From: Ceratodon purpureus
Lineage: Eukaryota; Streptophyta; Bryopsida; Pseudoditrichales; Ditrichaceae
Length of the DNA stretch: 64,000 nt
NCBI GenBank assembly: GCA_014871385.1
Contig: CM026426.1
Span: 79,093,566-79,157,565, forward strand
Direction: 5' to 3'
Shown: positions 34,405-46,741 of the stretch, in pieces
Numbering within the stretch: position 1 is the stretch's first letter
Layout of the letters: the number at the start of each line of letters is the position of its first letter
Program-made: the position numbers and the translations under genes
The notes under the pieces: generated by a model
What the model saw: only the letters and a program-made list of their open reading frames with translations
What the model was told of the DNA's origin: nothing
Database searches by the model: none

Positions 34405-35879
34405 TTCAAACCATGTGGCTCTTGTTGCACACACCAGGATAGCACCATATCAGTATTGCTCCAGGGATGATAGGTAGAGTAACAATTCAAGGTATGTGAG
34501 AAGCAGATCTAATAGTTGCAGTGACAAGATTTGTGACACTGAAGGGTATAGTTTCCGGATCTACAACAGTACGAGTTTTTAAGCAATAAGGGGAGGGATC
34601 CATTAGTGACGACAGGACCAGTGCAGTTAGGACCAGGTCAGAGCAGTCAACAGCCGGCTGGAAAAGAGGACCATTCCAAAAGCTGAGGGCAGCTCTACAG
34701 CAAAAGGGGGATAGTCAGCCTGATCCAGGTTAGTTACTGTTTACCACTAATTTGAGGTTGCATTGCAAGGAACGATAGGCGGAATGTTTGATCAGTAGTA
34801 AAATATGCAATGGTCAGTAAAACATTTGTAGATTTACTGTCTAGGTGAATGTATGGACAGTAATAATGACGCAGTAAAAATTGAGGTAAAAAACGGAGTA
34901 GTAAAATATTAGGGTAAAAATGGGGCGATAAAAAGGAACTCCAGGATTAAATGAAGGAAAGGAACCTAGGGCCGAGTAATGGGAGTTTGACCAATAAATC
35001 ACTAGATCTAGGTAAAATAGTAAAACTGGACCAGAAGAGTGTAAAACTAGACCAGATTCACTGAAAAATTATAGAGGCTGGATTGGAGGGACCAAGACAA
35101 ACCTTTTGGAAAAGATTGTAAAATTGTATTGCTGTGAAATGCGGTAGAATTCTAGACTAAGGACAAACTTGAAAACCTAAAAAGCAGCTACGACCAACCT
35201 AAGTAGGAGCAGTAGCTATTGGCAGATCCACAGAGGACTAGACTGAGTGGCAGACAGATGTACTGACACGGACCAGGTGTACAAAGTACTAGCACGCAGG
35301 GACCAGACGAGGGCTGGGACAGAGATCTACAGTAACTACCCAAGAGATCACCTGGAGGGGCAGACTTGACTTACTGGAGAAGCAGACAGACTAGAAGATC
35401 GCCAGCAGGAAGGACCAGGAGGGAGAAGCAATAACTACCCTTTCATAGAAGGCGGCTACCAACGGTTGGACAAGGAAGAATTGGCTAGAAGACAAGCAGC
35501 AGAGAGGCTCGCCAGATACGAGCTCAAGGAGCAGCAGTTGAACCGGGAAGGAACATGGGAGAGCAACCCAGCTCTAAGGAGAGCATTTCCAAAGGAAAGA
35601 CCAGAGACTTGATTGACATCGACCTGGCGGGAAAAAATTCAAGCCAGGAAACACTGCTTGGAATAAGCAGGAGGACAGGATCAGCTAAGGGCTAACCTAA
35701 TCCCAATTTCAAGAACTGGCAAGAATATGAAGAGATCAGGAGGTATGATGGCTCACTGCCATCACTTAGGACCAGCAGAAGGAAGTTTTCAAGACCAGGA
35801 GTTGGAGGCACCTAGCACAGTTGGATTCCGGAACTGGAGACAGCAGTAGCATATGACTAGTTTCAAGAGGAGGACAAGA
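34405..35879. other. Untranslated leader of element A
   Basis: Purine-rich sequence with many ACCAG/GACCAG motifs and no long open frame. Contains one polypurine AAAAGGGGGATAG tract near 34,700. Confidence 0.45.
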
Positions 35880-36819
35880 GAAACACCAGCCGACCTAATT
35901 CACCAAGACCAAGAATACAGACACCACGCGACTTGGTGCAGACGCTAGAGACACTGAAGAAGAAACTGGACCAGGTCAAGAGTGAAGACAGGGCCTCACG
36001 AGAAGCAATACCCACTTTAGACCCAACCAGGACTAGCAGACACGGACAGCAGGCCACCAGGAAGCAAACAGTACAGTTCGTCCAAGACCAGTTCCAAGGA
36101 CCAGAGCAAGATGAAGAAGAGGAAGATAGGAGATAGCTGGAGCAGATCAAGGCCAGAAAGCAGGCTAGGAGGCAGGCGGAGCAGGCCAGAAAGGACCAGT
36201 AGACCATGGAAGAGATGTACAGACGCCAGATGGAGGACTTTGGACAAGCCACGAGGTTCAAGGAAACCATGCAGCCTTGGGAGCAGAAAAACAAGGAAGA
36301 ACTTCACATGAAGGAAGCCATGTGGTTATGGCAGGAGACCAAGAGGATAGAGGAGCAGGACCAGGAAAATTAGAGGCAGGAAGCCGTTAGATCCTAGCAG
36401 GAGGCTCAAAGGAGGGAAGAGATCAAGTAGGCAGCAGAGAAGCAAGAGGCCATAGAGGAGGATCTTTTACGCCAGGAGGCTTTGCGCCTGTGGCAGGAGG
36501 CCCAGAGATCGGAGGACTAGAAGAAGAAGGAGGAAGAGAAACAAGAAGCAACCCGCAAGTCTACCTTATACAGGTGGCAGAAGGAATCAAGGGAAGAAAG
36601 CCAGAAGCTATAGGCCAAGCAGAAGGGGAGCCTGTGGCCAAGTTATGAATAGTGTGAGGTACACGGTGGAAGATCTAGTCCTGCAAGATCAGCACAGGTG
36701 ATGGGGGTACCAGTACCAACAACTGCTATACCCGAGGGATCAGCAGAGAGCCATTTCCACCACCAGACAAGACCAGCAGGTCCATTGGGAGAAGGAGGAG
36801 CATCAACGACCTCTGTAGA
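35880..36819 (+). pseudogene. Element A gag N-terminal region: Gln/Glu-rich coiled coil with eight TAG codons
   Basis: One frame, read from about 35,905 to the junction with element B, encodes a Glu/Gln/Arg/Lys-rich coiled coil (for example RQAEQARKDQ and RQEALRLWQEAQRSED). It is interrupted by about eight TAG codons, the first at 36,134 and the last near 36,648, but by no TAA or TGA. The frame continues into the gag part beyond element B at 51,379. Coiled-coil N-termini are common in plant gypsy gag proteins. The TAG sites fall mostly where Gln would fit. Confidence 0.6.
36815..36819. repeat. Left target-site duplication of element B (GTAGA)
   Basis: GTAGA precedes the first LTR of B and is repeated directly after the second at 51,374-51,378. 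Confidence 0.85.
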
Positions 36820-37328
36820 TGTTAACCGGAGATTCCCCAATCTCCCCTTCCCTTAGCTCCCCTTAGTCTCCTTTCAGTTTTCATCCTTACCTTAGACAGT
36901 CATCCAGTCGATTGGATGAACTCTGTCACGAGCCGACTTGGATGAACTTTGTCGCGAGCCGATTGGATGAACTCTGTCACCAGCCGACTAGATGAACTCT
37001 GTCACCAGCCGACTAGATGAACTCTGTCACCAGCCGATTGGATGACTTCCGCCAGTTCGGGAGGTTTAAGAGGCAAGATTAGGGTTTCCTGTAATCATTC
37101 TACACTAGAGCAAGTAGAGTCAGAGAGGTCTGAGAGCTGTTAGGAGCTGCTGTACCATGTTTTGGGGCTGTTTTGACCCATTTTATGCAGTTTTGACCTC
37201 TTTTCGCACTTGTATTGTACATTTCCAGCATTCTATGAGGGTTTGGAGCACTTAGTTTAGTTGGGTTCTGTTGGATTTGGATGGGATTGTGAAGGCTAGG
37301 GTTTAGTTGGTAAATCCTCCCTTTACCA
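36820..37328 (+). mobile_element. 5' LTR of element B
   Basis: 509 bases, TG...CA. Contains a run of about six ~25-base units of GGATGAACTCTGTCACCAGC type at about 36,905-37,055. The partner LTR has three fewer units, which accounts for the 76-base length difference. Confidence 0.9.
36905..37060. repeat. 25-bp tandem repeat in the 5' LTR
   Basis: Five full units of GATGAACTCTGTCACCAGCC followed by GACT(A/T)G or GATTG, plus a shortened last unit. It lies in the upstream (U3) half of the LTR, where enhancers reside. The 3' LTR has only two full units plus the shortened one. Confidence 0.85.
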
Positions 37329-37346
37329 TTGGCGACCATGCTTTAG
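37329..37346 (+). promoter_or_regulatory. Primer-binding site of element B
   Basis: TTGGCGACCATGCTTTAG immediately follows the CA end of the 5' LTR. It is near-identical to the site in element A. Confidence 0.65.
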
Positions 37347-39118
37347 TGTGTACCATGTGATCTCTTGCTTGTTGTAGGCTGTTCCACACACTTTAGAGGT
37401 CTTGACGCTCTGAAATCGGGTTTGCAGAGGTGCAGCAGTTACTGTTGGGAGTCTATAGGAGTGCTGAACTGCTGTCAGTGAAATTCCAAGGTGCTGAAGA
37501 GTTCGTGGTTGGTTGGATGTAGTCACTGTAGTGGTAGATCAGGTTGGCAGATGCTGTCCAACCACTGGAAGGGGTCCAGGAATCAATCGGGAGGTGAATT
37601 GTTGGAGTAGAGGGGGACAGTGAAGCAAAGAAGTTTCAGGTGTTTTCAGGGGTGGAAACACAAGTGCACCGACAGATGCAGTCCAGCACGTGTCCATGGA
37701 GCAGTAGCAGCAGATAGGTTTTGTTGCGAGCCGGTGGGCGCAGGTGCTGTGAAGATTAAAGGACCAGGTTTTAGGCAGCTGACTCGTGTGAACAAAGGGC
37801 TGTTCACCACTCAAAAAAGGGGATAGGGCGGCTACACGTCAGAACTGAAGTCCATCTGTACAAGAGGTGAAAGGCGAGTAAACCGTAATTCTAGCATTTT
37901 GAAATTCAAAATCTCAAATCCGAAAATTTAGGATCTTGAAATTTGAAATTTGAATTGTGGACCTCGATTTGAGACCTCGGTCGGCTGTGGAAATTTTGAT
38001 TTGGGACCTTAGTCGACTATGAGACTTGGTTTTGGGATGTCAGCTGAGACTTAGCACTTGTACGTAGGGGGCAGGACGAGTCAAATATAATTGAAAAAAC
38101 AGTTGCTGAGAACATTTGGCAAAAGGGGAACTTCTGTCCAAATTAACCACGACTGTAACCAATGGACTGAACTTCTAAAGATTAGTGCAGTGTGAAAAAG
38201 GGGATAGGAGTAGCTAACATACTGATGTAGTGAATTGCTTCGATCTATTTCTACTTGCTCGGAAACTGCTTGTTGTTTCTAACCCGACTACACAGCCGAC
38301 TTGCTGGCGTCACTTAGTGCTAAATTGGCAGGTATAAGGAAAGGGTAGCTGACTGACTGGAGCCTGGAGGAAGCCAAGTAGAGCTGACCAGACCAGTAGC
38401 AGAGCAGCAGCTGCAGACATTAGGAAGGAAAAACAGTGGACTGGAGCAGCTATGGAAAGGGTATCTGACTAATAGGAGCCTAGAGGAAGCCAAGCAGAGC
38501 TGACCAGACCTAAAGCAGAGCTGCAGCTATAGACATCAAGGAGGAAACACAGTCAACTGAGCAATCGAGCAGTCAACATCCATGGAGGACGGTGACCTGA
38601 CCGACTTGAGAGAGCGACAAGCCATAGAGCGCTACAGACGCTACATGCAACGGGAGGAGCGGACAATAGAGCCGACTCCAGTAGAAGGGCAGGGCTGACT
38701 TAGTTCGCAGGGGACTACGGCTAAGCAGGTCATGGAGCTTGTCGACATGGATGTGGAACACGACCTGTCATCATCAGATGGGAGGTTGAGGGTGAGAAGA
38801 TTTGGAGGGGGAACACAGTTCAAAAATGGGGATAGGATGAGTAGTTAGCCAGACTCGACTGGCGTTCCTTGGAGGTACCAGGACATGAAGCGAACGGCGT
38901 CATTCAGGAGGGACTTCTCTACTGCTGTAGACGACTACAACACCTTCCGTGAAGAGAGACGACAGACGTAGGAAGTCTTCGCAGAGCGGACCGAGTGGCC
39001 CTGTACAGTCACTAGCAGAGCAGACTTAGAAGCGGAGCCGACTCAGCTACGCCGTCGACCCGTATCTCCAGTACGCCTACCAAAGACTCTAGAGACACTG
39101 CCAGCCACATTCCAAATA
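37347..39118. other. Leader of element B with repeated polypurine tracts
   Basis: No convincing open frame. Polypurine tracts of the form AAAAAGGGGATAGG or AAAAATGGGGATAGG occur near 37,813, 38,197 and 38,824, resembling the tract that precedes the 3' LTR at 50,927-50,940. A 116-bp direct duplication lies at 38,338-38,562. Confidence 0.5.
38338..38562. repeat. 116-bp tandem duplication in the element B leader
   Basis: The unit starting GGAAAGGGTAGCTGACTGAC (38,338) recurs with scattered changes from 38,454 (GGAAAGGGTATCTGACTAAT). Both continue through GGAAGCCAAG and GAGCTGACCAGACC. Confidence 0.75.
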
Positions 39119-41978
39119 TTGAGGCAGAAGTTGGAGGAAACGAAGAGTCGATCAGCACAAGAGCAGGGTCTTGCACACCCGACTAAAGGTGGCCTAGGTA
39201 AGAATGTGCACTTCCTGGATGAGTTCCGACTAAAATCGGAGTGGGAGCAAGAAGAGGAGGACCAAAGGGCAGTTGAAGCATTCACATCAGACCTGTTAGC
39301 CAAGCGGGAACGGGCCCGTCAGCACCACCCGACACAGACTCACAGTTGGCCCGACCCAGGTATATACCTCCAGCAGCTGGAAGCCCTGCAGCAGAATGCA
39401 CCTTCAGGTTTAGCGTCGTTACATCACTGGTATACAGAGCCGTAGTGGCCGTCAGAGCAGCATCGTACTTCGCTGGAGGTGGAGTTTAAGCGACGAGTGC
39501 AGGAGGCAGCTCAACAGTTGGCAGCTCAGCAATTGGCAGCACAACAGTCGGCAGCACAACAGCTTGCTGCGCAGCAGAATGAACAAGAACGGCTGGAACG
39601 GGAGAAGCACGAACTAGCACAGATGCAAGACCTGTGGGAGGAGCAGCGAAGGTGGCAAGAGCAGGCGCGGACTGAGGGAGATGCTGCACGACCACCTTAT
39701 TTATTTAGTTCAACACTAGATGTGACGGTGGATAAGAGTGTACCCGGACCACTTCTGGCTGTGACTACCTCGACCCCACATCGACTCCCAGAGTACGTGG
39801 ATCATCTTATGGGCGACGTGTACCAATCTGCGCAGCCAACCCAGTCAGCACGGTATCCCGGGAGACTAGCAGACTCGACTTTTTGAAGATCCACTCCATG
39901 GAGCTGCCCACGTGGGGCGATCTACATGTGTCCCACCATTTGCTACCCCTATCGGCTACAGTACCGCCGCCATTCTCAAAGGTTCACTCACTGCCCCAGC
40001 TGTTCCTCACTTTCCGGTACATTATACAGCGCCATTGACAGTACCCCCTCTAGTATTGCCACCGGTTCGCACAACCGACTTCACGTCAGCAACACCCCGA
40101 CCGCCGGTCAGTGCACTGAAGAAGCAGTTACCATACAGGGCCTACAAGGAGGGAAACGACCCCGACGCTCATCTCAGGTATTTCGACAAGTGCGCTTGGT
40201 TTAATGGTGAGTTTGATGAGACAATAATCATTACCCTGTTTGGGACTATCTTGGTCGACAAAGCCCCGCGCTAGTTCGATGACTGGCTGGATCATCACCC
40301 TTACTGCACCTGGGAGGAGGCTAAGGAAGCGTTCAAGCCGCATTATAGGGAGCAAGATTCTAATGAGCAGGTCTACATGACGTTGCGAACATTCAAGCAG
40401 GGTGAAGGGGAGAAAATGCAGGATTACTACGAACGATTTATGAAGTTGGTCAAATGCTTGTAGACCGATGTGGGTGAAGGGTTCAAGCTGACATACTTCA
40501 GAGCAGGGTTACTTGAGTATCTGAAGGTGACCACTAGTCGGTCTACAGCCAATACCCTCACTGAGTTAAAGGAGTTGGCCCGACGCTGTGAGACCAACTG
40601 CACCGACGCCTCGCCTAAGAAGCTGTATTTCGAAGCTAAGAAGACGGAGTCGACTGGCAGTCAAGCCGTAGCCACCGCAGCCCAGGCAAAGGGAGTTAAG
40701 ACTCTAAACCGAAGGTTTTGCGCTGTTTGTAAGAATTTTGGACATGAAGACATTAACTATTTTGTCAATTTGGCCAACCCCAACAACATGTTACCTAGAT
40801 TTGAAGGAAAGCCGACCGTACGAGTCCATGAAGTATCGACTACAGAGCCGACCAGTGTCTCTGGGAGATCCGTCACCAGCCGACCAGGAGGGTATTAGAA
40901 TGGAGGATCGAGCAGGATCGATGGATGCTTCCTTTGGCTAGGAACTGAACATCAGATGCGTAATTGTCGTTTATGCTTGAAGTTGCAGCAGTTACAAGCT
41001 GCTGAAAAACAAGGTACTAACACTGTTGGTGTCAACAGTGTGGAATTGCAGGAGATCGATGACCCGGAGGAGGCCACGATATTGACCAGAGCAGCCCGAA
41101 TACAAGCTGGACTGCCCCTAGAAGACAAGGAGGTGAAGGAGCCTGAGTCCAATAGCCAAAAACACAAACTCACTGAGAGAAGGAAGAGCGCCTTCGAAAG
41201 GAATTCATCGCTTTTACAGAGGAGATTAACAGAGAAAACGAGCTGGCCTGACAGGCTGAAGAGGCGCTGCAGAAGGCCAATACAGCCGACTTGGAGACCA
41301 ATACTCCTGAGGGGCCCAATTTTAGATGGCGACTGGGTCTAATTCCTCGACCCCGATTGTCTACAGGAGGTACCAAAGAAACCCTTGGAGGTAGCCACTG
41401 AGGAGCCGGTCAATTCACAGGCGCATGCATTGGCCAAAACAGTCAGTCGACAGATTCTGCAGACACCAATCACAGTGTCTTTAGGGGAACTGCTAGAGAT
41501 GGCCCCCAACCTCACAGAGTATGTCAGGGCCAAAGTATTCCCTCAAATTCAGGGTCTGTCCAAAACACCAAATGACTCGACTCATTTCCCTGTGACCTTC
41601 AAGATGCCACAGCCGACTATACACCCGACATCGACTTCAGCACCAAAGCTGTGTTCTACCGACTCACAGGTACATCCCAATCTTGTTGTAGGAGCTATGG
41701 ATATTGATCGGGGTCTTCCGGTTATTTCTATGCAGGTCGGGCAGTCAACGCTGGAGAACGTGCTGTTGGATGGAGGCTCCAGCGTCAACTTGATTACAGA
41801 GGAGGAAAGGATTCGAGTGGGACTCAAGGATCCGTCTCCAGCACCCTATCGATTGCGTATGGCTGACCAGGCAGTGGTGGAACCAGTCGGCCTGATCCGG
41901 AATGATCGTATTCACATCCACAGTATTCCGTACAACATCAGTCTGACTGTCATTTGAAACAAGGAGGTTAACGAAGCT
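39119..41978 (+). pseudogene. Element B gag and aspartic protease, broken
   Basis: The gag region opens about 39,119 with a coiled coil that includes five AAQQL-type repeats (39,508-39,570). The frame changes near 39,890, then the capsid domain follows (FDKCAWFNGEFDETI, YREQDSNEQVYMTLRTFKQ, DYYERFMKLVK). Two degraded zinc knuckles lie near 40,720-40,765 and 40,928-40,975. Protease is recognised by NVLLDGGSSVNLITEEE at about 41,757-41,807. In-frame TAG near 39,443, 40,272, 40,461 and 40,896, TAA near 41,340 and TGA near 41,955. After NKEVNEA the coding sequence jumps to RNase H, so reverse transcriptase is deleted. Confidence 0.8.
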
Positions 41979-41999
41979 GCATGCTGCCGTCTCGACCAA

Positions 42000-44185
42000 C
42001 CGCTGTAAAGGTGCCTGGGTGGAGATCAAAGACCGGTACACCAATGCACCAATCCTGATCGCACCCAGGTGGGATCTGGTATTCCATGTTCACACCGACG
42101 CGTTCGACATCACTGTTGGAGCTATGCTGGCTCAAAACTAGACAAGGACGTGTGACTAGCCCATCTCCTATGCATCCCGACTGCTCAATTCTGCTGAAAG
42201 GAATTATACTACCACAGAAAAGGAAGCATTGGCTATGGTGTATGCCTTGACTAAATTCCGTCATTATCTGTTGGGTAACAAGTTGGTATTTTATGTAGAT
42301 CACATGGCCTTGGTTCATTTGGTTAACAAGCCCCAAGTGTCGGGGCGTATTGCACGTAGGTTGTTGCTTTTCCAGGAGTACGATTTCACTGTGGTGTACA
42401 AGCCAGGCCGGACACATGGTGCAGCCAACTTACTCAGCCGACTTCCAAATGGCGAGCCACCCACAGGCGTGCCAGATCAGCTTCCTAATGCAGGGCTATT
42501 TTATGTCAAACCGGAGTGGCTGCAGAACGTCATCCACTACGTGAGAACTATCGAGCCGACTGCGACTATGACCAAGGATGAGAAGCGGAGGTTACTGCTG
42601 CGAGCCCTCCCGTATACTTTGGTTGAGGGAGAGCTGTACAAGAAGGGGCAGGACCTGGTCCTGCGCAGAGTTTTAGACCCTGTACAAGCCGACACAGTAA
42701 TGAGGGAGATGCACGACGGCTGTGCAGGTGGTTGTTTTTCCGAGGACATTACATCCAGGAAGATTCTTGATGCTCGTTACTGGTGGCCGACCCTGCACAA
42801 GGACGTCTCAGAGTACTGCAGAGCCTGCGACAAGTGCCAGCGGGTTGAGGGGTTAGCCAACACAGGGCTGGCTCAGTTAGTCACCAGCCTACCGGCGGAG
42901 CCATTCATGAAGTGGAGCCTCGACTTTGTTGGCAGCAGCTGGGACCGGGAATAGGTACATTTTAGTTGCCACCGACTATTCGACAAAGTGGGTGCAAGCT
43001 AAGGCTCTGCGCACTAATACGATGGTTGTGACCGCCAAGTTTCTGTACGAACAGATTTTGACACGTTATGGTTGCCCTCTTACCCTCGTTAGTGATCAAG
43101 GGACACATTTCATCAACGAGGCAATTGAGTATTTAGTGCAATATTTCCTTCTGCAGCATCGGACATCTACCACATACTACTCCCATGGAAACAGGCAGGC
43201 TGAGTCGACCAACAAAGTTCTAGGTCGGCTGTTGACAAAGCTGGTCCGTGACAACCGAACCGACTGGGATGAGCATTTGCCTACAACCGTCCTATCCTAT
43301 AGGACATCATTCAAGGTCACCACCGGATATACTCCTTTTCAGTTGGTTTATGGGCTACATCTTTTCATGCCCACGGAATACACGGTTCCTACCCGTAGGA
43401 CAGACGGCACCATCGACTATACTACAACTAGGGTCTTACAGGCCCGCATAGCCGACTTGGAGCAGTTAGACGGTCATCGAGTGGTGGCACAGGAATAGTC
43501 GGAAAGTCGACAGTGGAGTTGGTCACTGTGGAGTCAACAAGATTATCGACAGAAGGATTTTCAGGTAGGAGACCATGTACTCTGGTATCCTAAAGGTGAG
43601 AAGGAGCATGCAGGGAAGTTCAAGTGTCGCTGGTTAGGGCCATATCGGGTGCAATACCGACTTCCCAACAACACAACGTTATTGGTGATCGAAGCCCATT
43701 TTGAGCCAAACCCAATTATTGTCAACATCAACAAGCTCAAGCCGTGTCGATTTTATTCGGAAGACCGGTTAGTTACAATCGGCTCCAAACAGCTTCCACG
43801 TGGCTCATCCACGTCTACGACTGACGCAACTCCGGGTGTTGCCGTTGCTGAACAGGCTCCCCTATCCTCTGACAACACTACTTCCCCACACTCCCCTTCT
43901 GGTGATCCTCATTTCTCTCTAGAGTCAGCCGCTTGTTCACGGGTAGCACCCCCATCTCCAACCCATTTACCAATTCTCTTCGTCAACAACATTAACGAGA
44001 TGGCTGGTCCAGCCGTACCATCTAAAATTCCCTCCATACCCTGTTTGGCGGACGAGGTCCTACCGTTGACTACAGCACCCCGTATTCTACCCACGGAGCG
44101 TCCTGGGCGGCTGCCTCATCAAGTCCCTTCACCAACTCTGAACTACCAGCCCCCTTCTGCGACCCTTACAGAGCCCTCTCATTAG
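42000..44185 (+). pseudogene. Element B RNase H and integrase, broken
   Basis: RNase H begins just after 42,000 (FHVHTDAFDITVGAMLAQN, then EKEALAMVYALTKFRHYLLG). Integrase follows with CRACDKCQR of its zinc domain, where the usual second His reads Cys (GGCFSED). The catalytic residues lie in [16 protein letters not shown] and RQAESTNK, giving the D,D,E triad. The C-terminal part has GDHVLWYPKGEKEHAGKF and WLGPYRVQ. Two TAGs lie near 42,140-42,160, a frame change near 42,940, TAG at 43,496 and end TAG at 44,183. With reverse transcriptase missing upstream, this is part of a non-autonomous element. Confidence 0.85.
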
Positions 44186-44207
44186 TCGGCATTTGTTGAG
44201 TTAAGGT

Positions 44208-46176
44208 TTGGTCGAATGCAGAACCCGTCGGGTCATCTTCTCCTTGCAGCTACGTCGTGATCCCTTTCTCGCCCTTCCCAACCCCAGTTTTTTCTACCTT
44301 CTAGTACCACGGTCTGCCCACCAATCCTTCTCCGCAAACCCGACACTGGCGGAGTTAGCGCGGAGTGCACAGCCAACTCCTTGCGCAGCACCTGCTCAGG
44401 CTTTCTCGGTGACCTAACAAGCGCAACACCGCATGGTGCAACGGCCTGAGGTGGACCCATATCACGCCCTCTTCCGGCAACTATCGCGCCGTCGTTACCA
44501 CGACTAACCGTTACACTCTCCTCGATCGCGACACTGACAACGAATGCTCCCGCAGCCATCAGGTCCGATTACCCCTCGTTTCTCTTCAGTTCCAGCGGCT
44601 CCTGTTTGTGGTCTATCGACGGGATGTCGACTTCCCGCTACATATGCTTTTCGGGATGCTACACCCTCGCCTTCTAGGGTTCTTCCAGGTTTTGTTTTAT
44701 TGTGAAGACAGAGCGAGGCTTAACCACGTCTGGTGCTGCTCAGCACCACACTGGAGTTGTCTTAGGCCGCGGCCACGCGCCTTACTCGCTGCTTCGCCGA
44801 AACTTTGAGTCTCCGAGGTTGCAGCTGCCTGCCCGTCCCGCAACACCGTTACGGACTTCTATTGGAGAACCTTCGTGCGCCACCAACCACCAATTACCTT
44901 ACAGCGCCTTCACAACATCAGACTCAGGTACCTCTTCCGATTGTCTCGATTTTCCGGTGGTCTGCTCTCAACTTTTCGACTGGGCCACCTCTACTCCGCC
45001 ACAGGTTGCGAAGCTGTCTCTACGTGCTTATTCACACGCCATCGCCGATGGGCTACCCGGGGGGTCGTTGGAGTGCTATTTCTCTCGCGGTAGGCTACCT
45101 CGAGCCGGCAGCGCCGAGTCGATGGAGCTTGGCGGCCTCAATACTCAGCCGGTTGCCGCACCAGCAATGGCGGAAGTTGCAGCCCCTCCACCGGAATGGG
45201 CGTTGCCACCTGCCTTGCCAAGTGCATCCACACAGCCGACTGCAGCTATTGCCGAACTTGCAGCCCCTCTACCAGCGACGGCGTTGCGACCTGCCTTGCC
45301 AATTGCATCCACAAGCCGACTCCAGCTATTGCGGAACTTGCAGCCCCTCCACGAGACACAGCATTGCCACCTGCCCCGCCGACAGCATCGACACAGCCGA
45401 CTGCAGCCACCCACCCGACTCCCACCGACCAGAAGGGAGGTGTCAAGCGGAAGTTCACAGCCATGGATGCAAGGATACCATAGACCGTGCGTATCTCGCG
45501 GAACCTCCATCGTCAACTGGACATTACATTCGAGCCGCATACACAGTGGGACGCTTGAGACAGTCGGAGAAGGCCGGGCTTCGACAGCGAACCTTGGACT
45601 GGTCTTATTTTGTCCATGCCAATCTGCGACGTCATTTGATCTACCTCTACTCCCAGCCGGGGGAACCACGCCGACTTCGTTGCGCTGCTGTCATAGATGC
45701 CATCCTCTCCAACTGGTTCCCGGAGGCTACCGACCCCCCGGCAGTTGATTCCAGCATCGACACCATGGACGGTAGCCACGAGGGCGCCCCCGTTAGTCCA
45801 CCTCTCTCACAGCCTACAGCCGCACAGCTTTGGGATCGCACAAGTGGCGACGGTCACCTCCCGACTCTGAGTGCCTTAGCCGACCTAGCAGACACCGACT
45901 CGACTTCTTGATTACAGGAAGGTTCCTCTGATGTCGACTGCTCCACCCGCCGACTCCTCTGACAAGGACAGCATATTCGCCAGCCAGCGTTCCCGGACTC
46001 GTCTCCGACTCAGCAGACTCCGCCCCAACGATCTGCTGCCCCTAAAAATCCGGCATCCCCGAGTTGCAGATACTCCCTACGCTCCCGTAATATCCCCTGA
46101 CGATATTGCAAGGTATCCTAAGAGTTCGATCTTCGGGGTCATCCACCAACTGCTTGTGGAAAGTGATTTCCACGGT
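44208..46176 (+). pseudogene. Extra 3' ORF of element B, first part, broken
   Basis: Downstream of integrase, coding-like sequence continues in shifting frames. It is Pro/Ala/Ser-rich, includes a three-unit 27-residue repeat (AIAELAAPL...PASTQPTA type, 45,160-45,420), then a more structured region (LDWSYFVHANLRRHLIYLYS; IDAILSNWFPEATDPP) and IFGVIHQLLVESDFHG just before the inserted element at 46,177. The reading appears to resume after that insertion. It is not an envelope protein that I can recognise, as no signal peptide or membrane span was seen. Function unknown. Confidence 0.4.
45160..45420. repeat. 81-84-bp coding tandem repeat, three units
   Basis: Units starting GCAATGGCGGAAGTTGCAGC, GCTATTGCCGAACTTGCAGC and GCTATTGCGGAACTTGCAGC each encode an Ala/Pro/Thr-rich 27-residue segment. 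A base change in spacing shifts the frame between units two and three. Confidence 0.8.
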
Positions 46177-46532
46177 TGGCACGCCGGAATACTAATTCCG
46201 GTAGAAAAATGATAAAAATTAAAAAATTTTGTGTTAGGAACACGGAAGTACTACTTAGATAAATGTAACAACTGGTTAAGACGATTGGCTGAATAAATAA
46301 GAGAACCGGAAGGTCAGCCGGGTGAGATCCGCTCGTCAGAGTCAAAGGAGAGGAAGCACCGTCCATGTGACGGAACCCTGACCTAGCGGACTTAGGATAA
46401 CAGCCGGAGGGTGCGATTCACGCGGGAAAAGTGGCTGCGACCATTAAAGCGCCGCCAACCGCGACCGTTCAATGATGAAAGGCTACGACCGTCCGTCATG
46501 ATGAGCTACGAACGGGCAGGAGTGAATGCAGG

Positions 46533-46540
46533 TATAAAAG
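46533..46540 (+). promoter_or_regulatory. TATA box of the insertion N gene
   Basis: TATAAAAG in a GC-rich context, 202 bases upstream of the gene's ATG at 46,742. Position and sequence suit a core promoter. Confidence 0.6.
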
Positions 46541-46741
46541 GAGGAAGAGCAACCGTGCTCCTCCTTTCTTTTGTCATTTTATGGCGCGCTAGATCCTTGT
46601 GTTCCTCGGCGGAGTGCGCAGTTAGGGTTGTGACGGTAGGAGAGAGACGGTGAGACGGAAGTGTTTCCGTTAGTTGAGGGATTCTGGTGAGGATCGTGCG
46701 TGCAGGTGCTACCGGAGTGACAGTGATGAGGACTTAGCAGG

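Noticed and set aside
45145..45669. Antisense gene opposite the element B extra ORF
   Set aside because: It is the complementary reading of a GC-rich coding repeat and has no motif of its own.
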